64,000 nucleotides of DNA from Natronorubrum aibiense. GTDB lineage: Archaea > Halobacteriota > Halobacteria > Halobacteriales > Natrialbaceae. The notes beneath the pieces were generated by a model, which made no database searches, was not told where the DNA came from, and was given only the letters and a program-made list of their open reading frames with translations. The stretch covers positions 3,100,001 through 3,164,000 of the forward strand of contig NZ_CP045488.1 in assembly GCF_009392895.1 (NCBI RefSeq). The letters are read 5' to 3'. A program made the translations under genes and the position numbers. Positions 27,768 through 37,402 of this stretch are shown here, piece by piece (within the stretch, counting starts at the first letter, position 1; each line of letters opens with the position of its first letter).

Positions 27768-28639
27768 TTAGGCGAGGAACTCTTCGATGTGATCGGCGAC
27801 CTCTTCGGGCGTGTCGCCAACGGGGACACCAGCGTCGTTGAGTGCCGAGATCTTGCTCTCTGCGGTGCCGGTACCGGAGCCAGAGACGATCGCACCAGCG
27901 TGGCCCATGCGCTTGCCCGGCGGCGCGGTTCGGCCCGCGATGAAGCCGGCAACCGGCGTGTCGACGTTCTCGTCGATGAATGCGGCGGCTTCCTCTTCGT
28001 CTTCGCCACCGATCTCACCGCACATGACGATCGCGTCGGTGTCGGGGTCGTTCTCGAATAGCTCGAGGGCGTCGACGAAGTCGGTGCCGATGATCGGGTC
28101 GCCACCGATACCGATCGCGGTGGTCTGGCCGATGCCGCGGTTGGTCAGGTTATCGACGACCTGGTAGGTCAGCGTCCCCGAACGGGAGACGAGACCGACG
28201 TTCCCTTCCGAGAAGATGTTGCCGGGGAGAATGCCGAGTTTGGCCTCTCCGGGCGTGATGAGACCGGGACAGTTCGGACCGATGAGTCGCGTGTCGGTCT
28301 CGGAGAGGCGCTTGTTGACTCGCGCCATGTCCTGGGTCGGGATGCCTTCCGTAATCGCGACCGCGAGGTCGAGATCCGAGTCGAGCGATTCGAAGATCGC
28401 GTCGCCGGCGAAGGCCGGCGGGACGAAGATCACGGACGTATCGGCGTTCTCCTCGTCGACGGCCTGGTGGACCGTATCGTACACCGGGACGCCGTTGACC
28501 TCCTGGCCGCCTTTGCCGGGGACTGCGCCGGCCACGACGTTGGTGCCGTACTCCATCATCTGTTCGGCGTGGAATTTGCCTTCCCCGCCGGTGATGCCCT
28601 GTACCACGACGCGCGTGTCGTCGTCGACTAGAACGCTCA

Positions 28640-28640
<1 letters not shown>
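27768..28640 (-). CDS. sucD: Succinyl-CoA synthetase (ADP-forming), alpha subunit
   Basis: 290 residues, normal length. Visible are the CoA-binding Rossmann start '[22 protein letters not shown]', '[16 protein letters not shown]', and the phospho-His loop '[11 protein letters not shown]' near residue 240, where the His is transiently phosphorylated. With SucC it interconverts succinyl-CoA + ADP + Pi and succinate + CoA + ATP in the TCA cycle. The start codon overlaps the sucC stop by one base, so the two are cotranscribed. A T-tract terminator follows. The succinyl-CoA can come from propionyl-CoA through the carboxylase genes in this window. Confidence 0.97.
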
Positions 28641-29797
<1,157 letters not shown>

Positions 29798-30197
29798 TCG
29801 AACGGCCGTTCCCGCCTTGCTTAAATCCTGTTAGTTTCACTCGCGGTGATCGGTCCCTCGATACGCGATCCCGACACTGTGACCGACGATTACTGCCTGT
29901 TTGGGACGGCCCCTGTGGCAGAAAACAACTCGATTTCAAATAAATGTCTTCGACAGTTCGCACTCGAGGTGACCCGTCGGCTGTCGCCGACGACTCTCGC
30001 GTATCCCTTCGAACGCCGCTATGGGGTGGTCGTTACGTGGCGGCGCTGGGACGCTCGACAAAACCCACCAAACTCCGTGCTACCGCAACAGTTGACTCCG
30101 GGCAGCGATAATCCACCACCGAGCGCACGGCCATCGGGAGTGGCCCAGCCCACACACATGCTCGTCACCGTCGTCACCGGCCGGAGGCCGACCTGAC
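29798..30197. other. Intergenic region between sucC and the UbiA gene
   Basis: 400 bases holding divergent promoters. TTTAAG at about 29820 serves sucC. An AT-rich stretch (ATTTCAAATAAATG) near 29932-29945 is a second TATA-like site with no obvious gene. A plus-strand frame from 29846 to 30196 is basic and Pro/Arg-rich and I do not accept it. No RNA gene or repeat is evident. Confidence 0.45.
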
Positions 30198-31070
30198 GTG
30201 ACCACACCGACTGCAGCACACCACAGCCGAGGGTGGTACGCGTCGCTAGAGCGCGTCCTGCGGCTGCTGGTCCACAGCAACCTCTTCATTTCGTTGGCGA
30301 CGATGAGCGTCCTCGTCACGACAGTCATCCTCGCTGACCTCCCGCTCGAGGCCCTGCCGGTGTTTATTGTCTTCGCGGCGACGCTGTTCGTCTACACCGT
30401 CAACCGATTCACTGATCTCGAGGAAGACGAAGCCAACGTGCCAGAGCGGGCGGCGTTTACCAGACGGTACGGCTGGCTCCTGTTGGCACTCGGCGTCGGG
30501 CTCTACGTCGCCGCCATCTCGGGCGCGGTCGTCCTGGGGCTCGAGGGCGCGATCTACCTCCTGTTACCCCTCGTCGTCGCCCTGTTGTACTCCGTCGGCG
30601 GCGTCAAACAGCTCTTTCTCGTCAAAAACCTTGTCGTGGGCTTCGCCTGGGGGGCGATCCCGCTCGGGGCCGGCTACTACTACGACCAGCCGTGGTCGCT
30701 CGAAATCCTCGCGATCACGGCCTACGTGACCGCGATGATCACCATCGCGGCGGTGATCTTCGATATCAAAGACATCGAAGGCGACCGCGCGGAAGGGATC
30801 GCGACCGTGCCGAACCGGCTCGGCCCGGCGGCGACGCGACGCTACTCACAGCTCGCCAACGTCGCTGTCGCCGTGGGTGTCGTCTGGCTCGTCGTCACGA
30901 CTTCACTCTCGAGTTCGTTTCTCTCCCTGCTCGCGATGAGCGCCTACGTCGCGTGTTACATTCCGTTTGCGACACCCGAGCGCGGGCCGCTGTACTACGG
31001 CTTCGTCGTCGACGGCGAGCACGTGTTCCTCGCCGGCGTCGTCGTCACACTCGAGTGGCTGGTCTGGTAA
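30198..31070 (+). CDS. UbiA-family prenyltransferase
   Basis: 290 residues with about eight or nine membrane segments. The two Asp-rich motifs of the family are present in modified form: 'NRFTDLEEDEAN' (first, usually N-D-x-x-D) and 'DIKDIEGDRAEGIATVP' (second). The protein transfers a prenyl group to an acceptor in the membrane, as in menaquinone or archaeal lipid synthesis. The first motif reads N-R-F-T-D rather than N-D-x-x-D, so the acceptor is uncertain. The start is a GTG at 30198 (V-T-T-P-T); a later ATG at 30303 would cut the first membrane segment. It is followed by a convergent small zinc protein gene. Confidence 0.85.
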   Translation: MTTPTAAHHSRGWYASLERVLRLLVHSNLFISLATMSVLVTTVILADLPLEALPVFIVFAATLFVYTVNRFTDLEEDEANVPERAAFTRRYGWLLLALGVGLYVAAISGAVVLGLEGAIYLLLPLVVALLYSVGGVKQLFLVKNLVVGFAWGAIPLGAGYYYDQPWSLEILAITAYVTAMITIAAVIFDIKDIEGDRAEGIATVPNRLGPAATRRYSQLANVAVAVGVVWLVVTTSLSSSFLSLLAMSAYVACYIPFATPERGPLYYGFVVDGEHVFLAGVVVTLEWLVW

Positions 31071-31107
31071 AGTGTGATCGTCGGAAAACGTCAAAAACCT
31101 ATTGTTT

Positions 31108-31335
31108 TCAGTCCCGGTCCGTCTCGCTCCAGTCGCAATCCTGGCACTTCCAGCCGGTGACGAACTCGGTGACGGAGGGCATGTAGCCGACCTCGAGCAC
31201 GTTACCACCGCAGTCGGGACAGTCCCTGTCGGCATCCTGAATCGACTCGGCTTCCATCACCGATCCGTCTTCGATTAGCTCTGCAAGTTTCTTGCCCGTG
31301 ACCATTCGCCCTTGCACGACGCGATTCTCGCTCAT
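31108..31335 (-). CDS. Small zinc-ribbon protein (DUF5795 type)
   Basis: 75 residues. The C-terminal half holds two Cys pairs, 'CPDCGG' and 'CQDCDW', able to bind one zinc. The N-terminal part is 'RVVQGRMVTGKKLAELIEDG'. This matches a conserved haloarchaeal small protein that I believe is DUF5795. The function is unknown; zinc ribbons of this kind often contact nucleic acid or protein. It is convergent with the UbiA gene, 37 bases between stops, and precedes a tRNA gene on the opposite strand. Confidence 0.8.
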   Translation of the reverse strand: MSENRVVQGRMVTGKKLAELIEDGSVMEAESIQDADRDCPDCGGNVLEVGYMPSVTEFVTGWKCQDCDWSETDRD

Positions 31336-31509
31336 ACTCGAGTCGTTGGCTCGGCGTTCCTAAGCGCTTCCGGTCACCGCAGTGGCCTGCCGGCTCGTGC
31401 CGCCCGATTTCGGTGCATTCGAGCGGTTTGGACCCAGTCTCGAGCCGCCGACGAGCTGAATCGAAAATCGGACGATTTAACCTCACGAGGGATCAATGAC
31501 CGATTGCGT

Positions 31510-31592
31510 GCGAGGGTAGCCAAGCGGCCAACGGCGGCGGACTCAAGATCCGCTCGTGTAGACGTTCGTGGGTTCGATTCCCTCCCCTCGCA
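31510..31592 (+). tRNA. tRNA-Leu (anticodon CAA)
   Basis: The sequence folds as a class II tRNA with a long variable arm. The acceptor stem is GCGAGGG (31510-31516) pairing with CCCTCGC (31585-31591), discriminator A at 31592. The anticodon stem GCGGA / TCCGC encloses the loop CTCAAGA, giving anticodon CAA (Leu, codon UUG). The variable arm follows. The T-arm is GTGGG TTCGATT CCCTC, where four pairs form and one T-T mismatch is left. CCA is not encoded. A TATA-like GATTTAACC lies about 33 bases upstream. No intron is seen in the anticodon loop. Confidence 0.92.
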
Positions 31593-31747
31593 CTGACCAA
31601 CAGTGCGGCAAGAGCAATATCTTGCCCTCGCAAACTTCTGCGACGAACCGACTCGGAGAGCGATGGCGCCGTCGATCTGCTGTCGCGACCATCAGTTGCA
31701 ACTGCGTATCGAACATTTACCGACCGGGCCGTAGAACGGAGAGTCGC

Positions 31748-32032
31748 ATGTCCTCAGAAACAGAGAGCGACCAGGAGGAATCGGGACGCGAACTCGAGTT
31801 CGAACACTATCTCGCCCGCGAGGAGGTGGTCGACCACCTCGAGTCGTTCCTCGACGGGTTCGACGACGGCGAGACCGTCACGATCTCCTTCGGCGACGAG
31901 ACCGTCAAGTCCGACGCCCCGCCACACATGCAGTTCGAAGTGGAGTACGAGGAACACGGTGACCAACGCGAACTCGAGTTCGAACTCGAGTGGCGCGTTC
32001 AGGACGAAGACTTCGAGATCGGGGCCGAGTAA
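31748..32032 (+). CDS. Amphi-Trp domain protein
   Basis: 94 residues, highly acidic. The repeating 'ELEFEHYLAREEVVDHLESFLDG' and C-terminal 'ELEFELEWRVQDED' strands with regular hydrophobic/charged alternation and a Trp near the end match the amphi-Trp domain known from haloarchaea and some bacteria. The function is unknown; it may bind ligands through an amphipathic sheet. An upstream frame runs into the tRNA, so the ATG at 31748 (MSSETESDQ) is taken as the start. It lies 155 bases after tRNA-Leu and before the phosphatase gene. Confidence 0.8.
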   Translation: MSSETESDQEESGRELEFEHYLAREEVVDHLESFLDGFDDGETVTISFGDETVKSDAPPHMQFEVEYEEHGDQRELEFELEWRVQDEDFEIGAE

Positions 32033-32126
32033 GCCAACCGCGACGGAAGCCGCGGCCTGCTCGAGTGCACACCGAGACCGTGCCGAAGTCCAACCCCTTT
32101 TGGGATAGGCCCGCTGACGGGAGACA

Positions 32127-32936
32127 ATGAGCGAACGCGAAGACGAGTCTCGGCGAGCGGGCGTCGCGCTCCGTGCGGCGACCGCGGGTGCGGACGTCGC
32201 GGCGGCGTCGTTTCGAACGGACCTCGAGGTCGAACGAAAGGACGCGAAGACGGACGTCGTCACACAGGTCGACCGGAACGCCCAGACGCGGGTGATCGAG
32301 GTCATCGACAACGCGTTTCCGACGGAGTCGGTCGTCGGTGAGGAAGCGGACGCGTTGAAACGGGTTCCGGAAACCGGGCCGGCCTGGATCGTCGACCCCA
32401 TCGACGGGACGAACAACTACGTCAGCGGCACTCGCGCGTTCGGGACGGCCGTCGCCGCGGTCCGTGACGGCGAACCGGTCGCTGCGGCGACGGTCTGTCC
32501 CGCGCTGGGGGATACGTACCGCGTCGGTCCCGACGGCGCGTTTCGCAATGACGAGCCGCTTTCGGTCAGCGACTGCAGCGATCCGGAGGCTGCGACCGTC
32601 TGTCCGACGTTCTGGTGGAATTTCGACCACCGCGAGGAGTACGCTGCGGCGACGCAAGCAATCGTCAAGCGCTTTGGCGACATGCGCCGCTTTGGCTGTG
32701 CCCAACTCGAGTTGGCGATGGTCGCCGCCGGCGCGCTCGAGGGGACGATGACGAACCTGCGGACGAACCCGTGGGACACCGTCGCCGGCGTCCAGTTGGT
32801 TCGGGAAGCCGGTGGAACCGTCACCGACCTCGAGGGGAACCGCTGGCGACACGACAGTACGGGGCTGGTAGCCTCGAACGGCTCACTTCACGACGACCTG
32901 TGTGCTGCGACACGGGAGATCGGTCGAACGCAGTAA
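32127..32936 (+). CDS. Inositol monophosphatase / fructose-1,6-bisphosphatase family protein
   Basis: 269 residues with the lithium-sensitive phosphatase motifs: 'VVGEEAD' (Glu 72-73), '[15 protein letters not shown]' (Asp90, Asp93) and '[17 protein letters not shown]' (the third metal Asp). They form the site for two or three Mg ions. Archaeal members hydrolyse inositol-1-phosphate or fructose-1,6-bisphosphate; which of the two cannot be decided here. With no membrane segment, it is cytoplasmic. The start is ATG 32127, the first Met of a normal N-terminus. The DUF63 gene follows 73 bases later. Confidence 0.92.
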   Translation: MSEREDESRRAGVALRAATAGADVAAASFRTDLEVERKDAKTDVVTQVDRNAQTRVIEVIDNAFPTESVVGEEADALKRVPETGPAWIVDPIDGTNNYVSGTRAFGTAVAAVRDGEPVAAATVCPALGDTYRVGPDGAFRNDEPLSVSDCSDPEAATVCPTFWWNFDHREEYAAATQAIVKRFGDMRRFGCAQLELAMVAAGALEGTMTNLRTNPWDTVAGVQLVREAGGTVTDLEGNRWRHDSTGLVASNGSLHDDLCAATREIGRTQ

Positions 32937-33009
32937 TCAACATCGGCTCGCCTGTCACGAACTGTCGGAAACCGGAAACGGTAAGCGCCCACCCCAACGG
33001 ATATCGGTC

Positions 33010-34131
33010 ATGGACGAGCTTATCGAGCGGTACGGGCCCGAACGGATCTGGGCCGCGACCGTTGTCCTCCTTGCTGGCGGTGTCACGCTCGCTGCCCTGC
33101 TGTTTCCCCAGCGCGTGTACGTCGACATCATCTGGCAGTACTTCTGGGGGCCAGTGGTCGCCGACGCCCACGGCTGGAGCTGTATCACGTGGGCGGGCGG
33201 TGAACAGGTACACTGCAATAACGCACCCGGTGACCCCGGTCCGACCGCCGCACCGGGGTACACCGTCGTCTCCTACGCGGGTTACATCCCGACGCTGATC
33301 CTGCTCGTCATCGGGATCTGGTTTTACATTCGTCGCCTCGAGATCGAACGCTATCGAGCGGGCTTTTTCGCGCTGTTCCCGTTCATGCTGTTCGGCGGCG
33401 CGCTCCGGACAGTCGAGGACGCGAACGTTGCTGCCTACCGCGAAACGGCCGAACTCGCGATCCAGTTGCCGTGGTCAGGGTTCCTGATCAGTCCGCTGAT
33501 CTACTTCACGGTCTTTCTCGTCGCGGCAGTGGCGGTGTTCGTCTCGGTGTGGCTCGAGCGAAACGACTACGTGTCGGGGTATGAGTATCCGCTCGTCACG
33601 GTCGGTGCACTCGCGCTCGCGACGACGCTCGGCTGGCTCGGCTATCTCGCGGCGACGACGCCGTATCTCGAGTTCTACCCACTCATTCCGACGATCGTTC
33701 TCGGAGCGGCGACCGTTTCGACGGCGGTCGTCTGGACGGCGATCCAGCGGTTCGCACCCGAACTGAACCGCGGCACTGGCTACATGGGTATCGTCGTCAT
33801 CTGGGCCCACGCGGTCGACGGCTTCGCGAATCAGCTCATGCTCGACTGGTCGCACGTGTGGAATCTCGGCTACAGCCCGAAACACCCGGTCAACGACGCG
33901 ATCGTCAGCGTCACCGGCTCGGTCCTCCCCGCCAGCGTCACCGACGTTATCGGTGCCGCCTGGCCGTTTGCGCTCCTGAAGCTTGCCGCACCCGTCTTCA
34001 TCATCTGGATCTTCAACGAGGAGATCTTCGAGGAGAACCCCCGATTTGCGATCCTGATGATGATCACCGTCGTCGCCGTCGGTCTCGGTCCCGGAACCCG
34101 TGACATGCTCCGGGCGACGTTCGGTATCTAA
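33010..34131 (+). CDS. DUF63 integral membrane protein
   Basis: 373 residues with about eight or nine hydrophobic segments. The N-terminal '[22 protein letters not shown]', the charged loop '[26 protein letters not shown]' and the middle '[18 protein letters not shown]' with conserved His-Ala-x-Asp-Gly match the archaeal DUF63 family. It is a conserved euryarchaeal membrane protein of unknown function. The start at ATG 33010 ([10 protein letters not shown]) is clear; the upstream frame is only leader sequence. It ends about 50 bases before the decayed IS605-type element. Confidence 0.85.
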   Translation: MDELIERYGPERIWAATVVLLAGGVTLAALLFPQRVYVDIIWQYFWGPVVADAHGWSCITWAGGEQVHCNNAPGDPGPTAAPGYTVVSYAGYIPTLILLVIGIWFYIRRLEIERYRAGFFALFPFMLFGGALRTVEDANVAAYRETAELAIQLPWSGFLISPLIYFTVFLVAAVAVFVSVWLERNDYVSGYEYPLVTVGALALATTLGWLGYLAATTPYLEFYPLIPTIVLGAATVSTAVVWTAIQRFAPELNRGTGYMGIVVIWAHAVDGFANQLMLDWSHVWNLGYSPKHPVNDAIVSVTGSVLPASVTDVIGAAWPFALLKLAAPVFIIWIFNEEIFEENPRFAILMMITVVAVGLGPGTRDMLRATFGI

Positions 34132-34181
34132 CGGCCCGTTCGGACACACTCGAGAGCGATGTGAGGAACACAATTCGGTGA

Positions 34182-34754
34182 TATTGACATCCTCCTGCGC
34201 CTGAAGACGCAGGAATCCCGAGCGGTGGGAGTTTCAGGTTTACAACCATGACTCCGCCACTTTTCGGGAGTTCGCGTCTAACCCAGTCGTCATGGTCGGT
34301 GGCTGTCTGGCCATGCCAAGTGGCCGTTACTCCTATCCTCAGCATCGTTGACACCCAGCTGTTGTTTTTGCCAGCAGGAAGTCGCTGACGCGTCGACGGA
34401 CTCGGAGGTATCATCGGGCTTGCTCAACCGACGGGCACGAGCCGAATCCTTCAAGGATTCGCGTTCACCGCGTTGGCGTTTCGGATACTGTCTCATTGGA
34501 TTGGCGGGTTGACCGTGGTTCGAAAATTAAAGATTTTCGTCATCACGAGAGAGCGACGCTCTCTCGAACGACCTCCGAAGGTCGTTCGGAATCCGCTCCG
34601 TTCCGATCTGACCTTGCCATAATGTAGGGTTTCTTGTGATTTGAACGTTAGGATTGGAAACTCGGGCTATGCTTCTGTCGGTGGGTGGCATCATCGAATG
34701 ACGGCGCGTATCCACGGCCTGAAGGCCGTGGTATTGCGCCTGTTCCGCATATAA
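34182..34754 (-). mobile_element. Decayed IS605/IS1341-type element (tnpB remnant)
   Basis: About 570 bases bounded by two subterminal hairpins characteristic of this family: TCCTGCG/CGCAGGA at 34193-34214 and a perfect 8-bp stem with a TGAA-type loop (CCACGGCC/GGCCGTGG) at 34712-34731. The short minus-strand frames between them are not intact; the rest of tnpB is missing, since a full element of this type would be 1.3-1.7 kb. Adjacent tandem hairpins at 34546-34588 may be part of it. It is inserted in a TauE-type gene, whose first 28 codons remain. The right-end hairpin is where TnpB guide-RNA-like transcripts would end. It is not mobile on its own. Confidence 0.6.
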
Positions 34755-34838
34755 GAAACCACCGGGACCAATCGTGGCGATCACGCCGCCGAGGAACGCG
34801 AGCAAAAGGACAGTCGGAATGTCGATGGGGAGGACCAT
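34755..34838 (-). pseudogene. N-terminal fragment of a TauE/SafE-type membrane protein
   Basis: About 28 codons from an ATG at 34838, reading 'DIPTVLLLAFLGGVIATIGP' and then G-G-F. This is the first membrane segment of sulfite-exporter-type TauE proteins as I remember them (typically ...ATIGPGGIF). The reading frame breaks at the insertion point of the IS605-type element, after Gly-Gly-Phe. The rest of the gene is not on the other side of the element, so it has been deleted. It is a relic and not functional. Confidence 0.5.
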
Positions 34839-35028
34839 TGCTTTCGGCTGGGAAGAGCCAACCAGAATAGGTGACTGCTTTCCTTGCAGGTGGCTCTGTC
34901 GAAAATTTCAAGGAGTGATTCGTTTGGAGCCTTCGCTTCAGGATGTTCACTGGGCAGGAACATCCACCGCTGGTAGCGGAAACGAGACTGTTGTCGCCGC
35001 CGGACTCTGCCACATCTCGACCGGTAGA
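34839..35028. other. Gene-free spacer with possible transposon relic
   Basis: About 190 bases before the end of the first trkH gene. A motif resembling an IS6-type terminal repeat (GGCTCTGTCGAAAATTTC, near 34891) is present, but I cannot confirm an element. Together with 34182-34838 it makes an 897-base stretch (34132-35028) without any functional gene. Confidence 0.35.
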
Positions 35029-36576
35029 TCAGACATAGAGGTCAAGCTGTTGGAAGATAGTCCCCAACAGCACAGCTACTGGGATAATTTCCAATCGACC
35101 AACCCACATATTAAGGATTAACACTACCTTTGCTGCGTCGGGCATGTTCGGTCCGGTAATACCAGCATCGAGGCCGACAGTGCTCTGTGCACTCATCACC
35201 TCGAAAATTATGTACTCCAACGGATAGGCCGGAGAGACGGTCCACAGAAACACGGCGACGCCGATCATGAGAAAGAGTATCCAGAGAATGAACACAACCG
35301 CTGCTTCAGTATATTCTCGTTCGAGTTGGTCTTGGTTGAGCATCCGTTTACCCAGCTGTAGGTGTCGAACCGCACTGTTCGGTACGAAGACGCTTTTAAT
35401 CTGCCACACGGTGCCCTTGAGCAGTATAAGCACGCGGATAAGCTTGAGGCCGCCAACCGTTGATCCTGCCGCAGCCCCGGTAAGCATTCCGAGACAGAGC
35501 AGAAGTGTCGTTCCGGTTGTCCAGACCTGTTCGGTTCCACCACCGATTGTCGTCGTTCCGAATCCGGCGTTTGAGGTCGCGGAGACGAACTGGAACAGCG
35601 AAATCCGGAACGTCTCTTCGAGCGTGTCGTACTGCCCATTGGCCGAGAGGAGTGCTGTCAGGATGATCGTTCCGGCGGTGAACCAGATGAAGACCCACCG
35701 CGTCTGGATGTCGGCGTAGAAATTCCGCACTTCGCCTTTGAGAATCAGGTAGTGAATCGGGAACGCAATACTTCCGGCGACCATTACTGGAATGACCGCG
35801 TACTCGATCAGTGGACTACCATAGTGGCCGATCGAATCCGCATGAACTGAGAATCCACCGGTAGAAATCGCGGTCATCGCGTGATTGATCGCGTCCCACA
35901 GTGGCATGCCAGCGACGACAAATAACAAAATCGCTGAGAGTGTAATTCCGAGATAGATCTTCCAGATCTCTGTCACCGTCGAGACGACACTCGGGTGAAT
36001 CTTCTCGGAGCGAGCCTCGCTCTCGTAGAGCGTCAGTGAACCACTGCCGGGGCGAGCAAGGATCGCGACAGTCAGCACAATGACACCGACGCCGCCGATC
36101 CACTCGATGAACGACCGCCACCAGTGCAACGATCGCGGAAGTTCCTCCTCAACTGTGGCCATCGTCAGCCCGGTGCTCGTAAAGCCACTGATGCTCTCGA
36201 AGGTCCCATTCAGTGGGTGACGAAAGACGGCGACCGTCTCGTTCATCGGGGGCGTGTTCGCCCACGCCGGATACGGATCCAGCGCGATTGTCCACGCAAT
36301 AAATAAAAATGGGAGTCCACCCAGCACACCGACTGCCCCCCATGCGGTGGCCGCCGTGACCATCGCCTCGAGTTTCCCGGCGTCCGGAGCGGTTTGGTAC
36401 TGTCGTGCGAGCGCAACACCGAGCCCGCCCACCACCATCGCGGAGATGGCAAACGCGGGGATCGCGTAGAACTCTCCGTTGACTGCTGCAAGCAGTATCG
36501 AGACGAGCAGCATCAGCGAGACGATCTGCAGGATTCGACCGAGATCACGCCCGATCGTCTGATGCTGCATCCTCAT
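35029..36576 (-). CDS. trkH: TrkH-family potassium uptake protein
   Basis: 515 residues with ten or so membrane segments and the four pore-loop selectivity filters in modified form: 'SGFTSTGLTM', 'AISTGGFSVH', 'SNAGFGTTTI' and 'QSTVGLDAG'. It is the membrane channel subunit of a Trk potassium uptake system, which needs a cytosolic TrkA-type regulator. The next gene upstream, a one-RCK TrkA protein, overlaps its start by four bases (ATGA), so the two form an operon. Codon use looks more AT-rich than in neighbours and the gene lies next to insertion relics, hinting at acquisition. MRMQHQ or the second Met could be the start. Confidence 0.92.
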   Translation of the reverse strand: MRMQHQTIGRDLGRILQIVSLMLLVSILLAAVNGEFYAIPAFAISAMVVGGLGVALARQYQTAPDAGKLEAMVTAATAWGAVGVLGGLPFLFIAWTIALDPYPAWANTPPMNETVAVFRHPLNGTFESISGFTSTGLTMATVEEELPRSLHWWRSFIEWIGGVGVIVLTVAILARPGSGSLTLYESEARSEKIHPSVVSTVTEIWKIYLGITLSAILLFVVAGMPLWDAINHAMTAISTGGFSVHADSIGHYGSPLIEYAVIPVMVAGSIAFPIHYLILKGEVRNFYADIQTRWVFIWFTAGTIILTALLSANGQYDTLEETFRISLFQFVSATSNAGFGTTTIGGGTEQVWTTGTTLLLCLGMLTGAAAGSTVGGLKLIRVLILLKGTVWQIKSVFVPNSAVRHLQLGKRMLNQDQLEREYTEAAVVFILWILFLMIGVAVFLWTVSPAYPLEYIIFEVMSAQSTVGLDAGITGPNMPDAAKVVLILNMWVGRLEIIPVAVLLGTIFQQLDLYV

Positions 36577-37244
36577 AGATCGCTGCCGGTAAACGCTGCA
36601 ACCGCATCAGCCAACGAGGCATCATCAGTGAATACCGTCACCTGATCACCTGCTTGTATTCTCGTCTCTCCTTTCGGCGCTCGTATCGTCCCATCTCGCT
36701 CGAGTGCAACGACGAGAGCTCCCTCGGGAAGGCTTCCTGATTTCAGTGCAGTACTGAGGAGTTGCCCGTTCATCGGCGCGTCTTCAGTGACGGTCAGTTC
36801 TACCAACTCGGTGGCCTCGTCGAGTTCGATGAAGTCACCGACGTTCGGATACCGGACGGAGTGATAGAGATGGTCTGCGATCAGGTGTTGTGGATTCTCG
36901 ATCAGCGTCGCACCGATTTTCTCGAAAACAGGGAGGTTTTCGGGATCGTGAACGACGCTCACGAGGTTCGGGACGTCGTGTTCCTGTGCGAGCAACATCA
37001 CCATGATATTGGTCGCATCGATGTCCGTCGTTGAGATGACGGCATCTGCACGATCAATGTCCGCATCCTTGAGCGTGTCATGATTTCTCGCGTCGTCGTG
37101 CAGGACGAGACAATCGTACGCCGCAGAAGCGGCGTTTGCTCGCTCTTCATTTTGCTCGATGACCACGACGTCGTTACCGTCAGTTACTGCACGCTCGATC
37201 AGGTACGAACCGGTGTCCCCCGCACCAATAACGATCAGATACAT
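36573..37244 (-). CDS. trkA: TrkA-type regulator with one RCK unit
   Basis: 223 residues: one TrkA-N Rossmann domain ('YLIVIGAGDTGSYLIERA', NAD-binding Gly motif) followed by one TrkA-C domain ('LVELTVTEDAPMNGQLL', 'IRAPKGETRIQAGDQVTVF'). Such half-size proteins dimerise to build the same ring as full TrkA with two units. It binds NADH/ATP and gates TrkH. The stop overlaps the trkH start by four bases, so both are coupled. I start at ATG 37244 (MYLIVIGAGD) because the family begins there; the frame could open at 37280 with 12 extra residues. Confidence 0.88.
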   Translation of the reverse strand: MYLIVIGAGDTGSYLIERAVTDGNDVVVIEQNEERANAASAAYDCLVLHDDARNHDTLKDADIDRADAVISTTDIDATNIMVMLLAQEHDVPNLVSVVHDPENLPVFEKIGATLIENPQHLIADHLYHSVRYPNVGDFIELDEATELVELTVTEDAPMNGQLLSTALKSGSLPEGALVVALERDGTIRAPKGETRIQAGDQVTVFTDDASLADAVAAFTGSDL

Positions 37245-37402
37245 CTCTTTGATCCTCTTTGGAGACGTCTCTGTTGGCACCTTTTGCTCTTTCGAGAAGT
37301 CGATATTCGACTGCTGTTCTCAGTGAGAGTCCTAAGTCCGTCCATATTCGCCTCGTCAACCGCTTTCTCTCGCATCAAAATGGTGGGGCCGCCTGCACCG
37401 AA

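Noticed and set aside
29846..30196. 116-codon frame before the UbiA gene
   Set aside because: Pro/Arg-rich and basic, unlike the surrounding acidic proteins; no promoter evidence.
34891..34910. Possible IS6-type terminal repeat
   Set aside because: A single partial match to a remembered end; no transposase or second end, so not called as an element.
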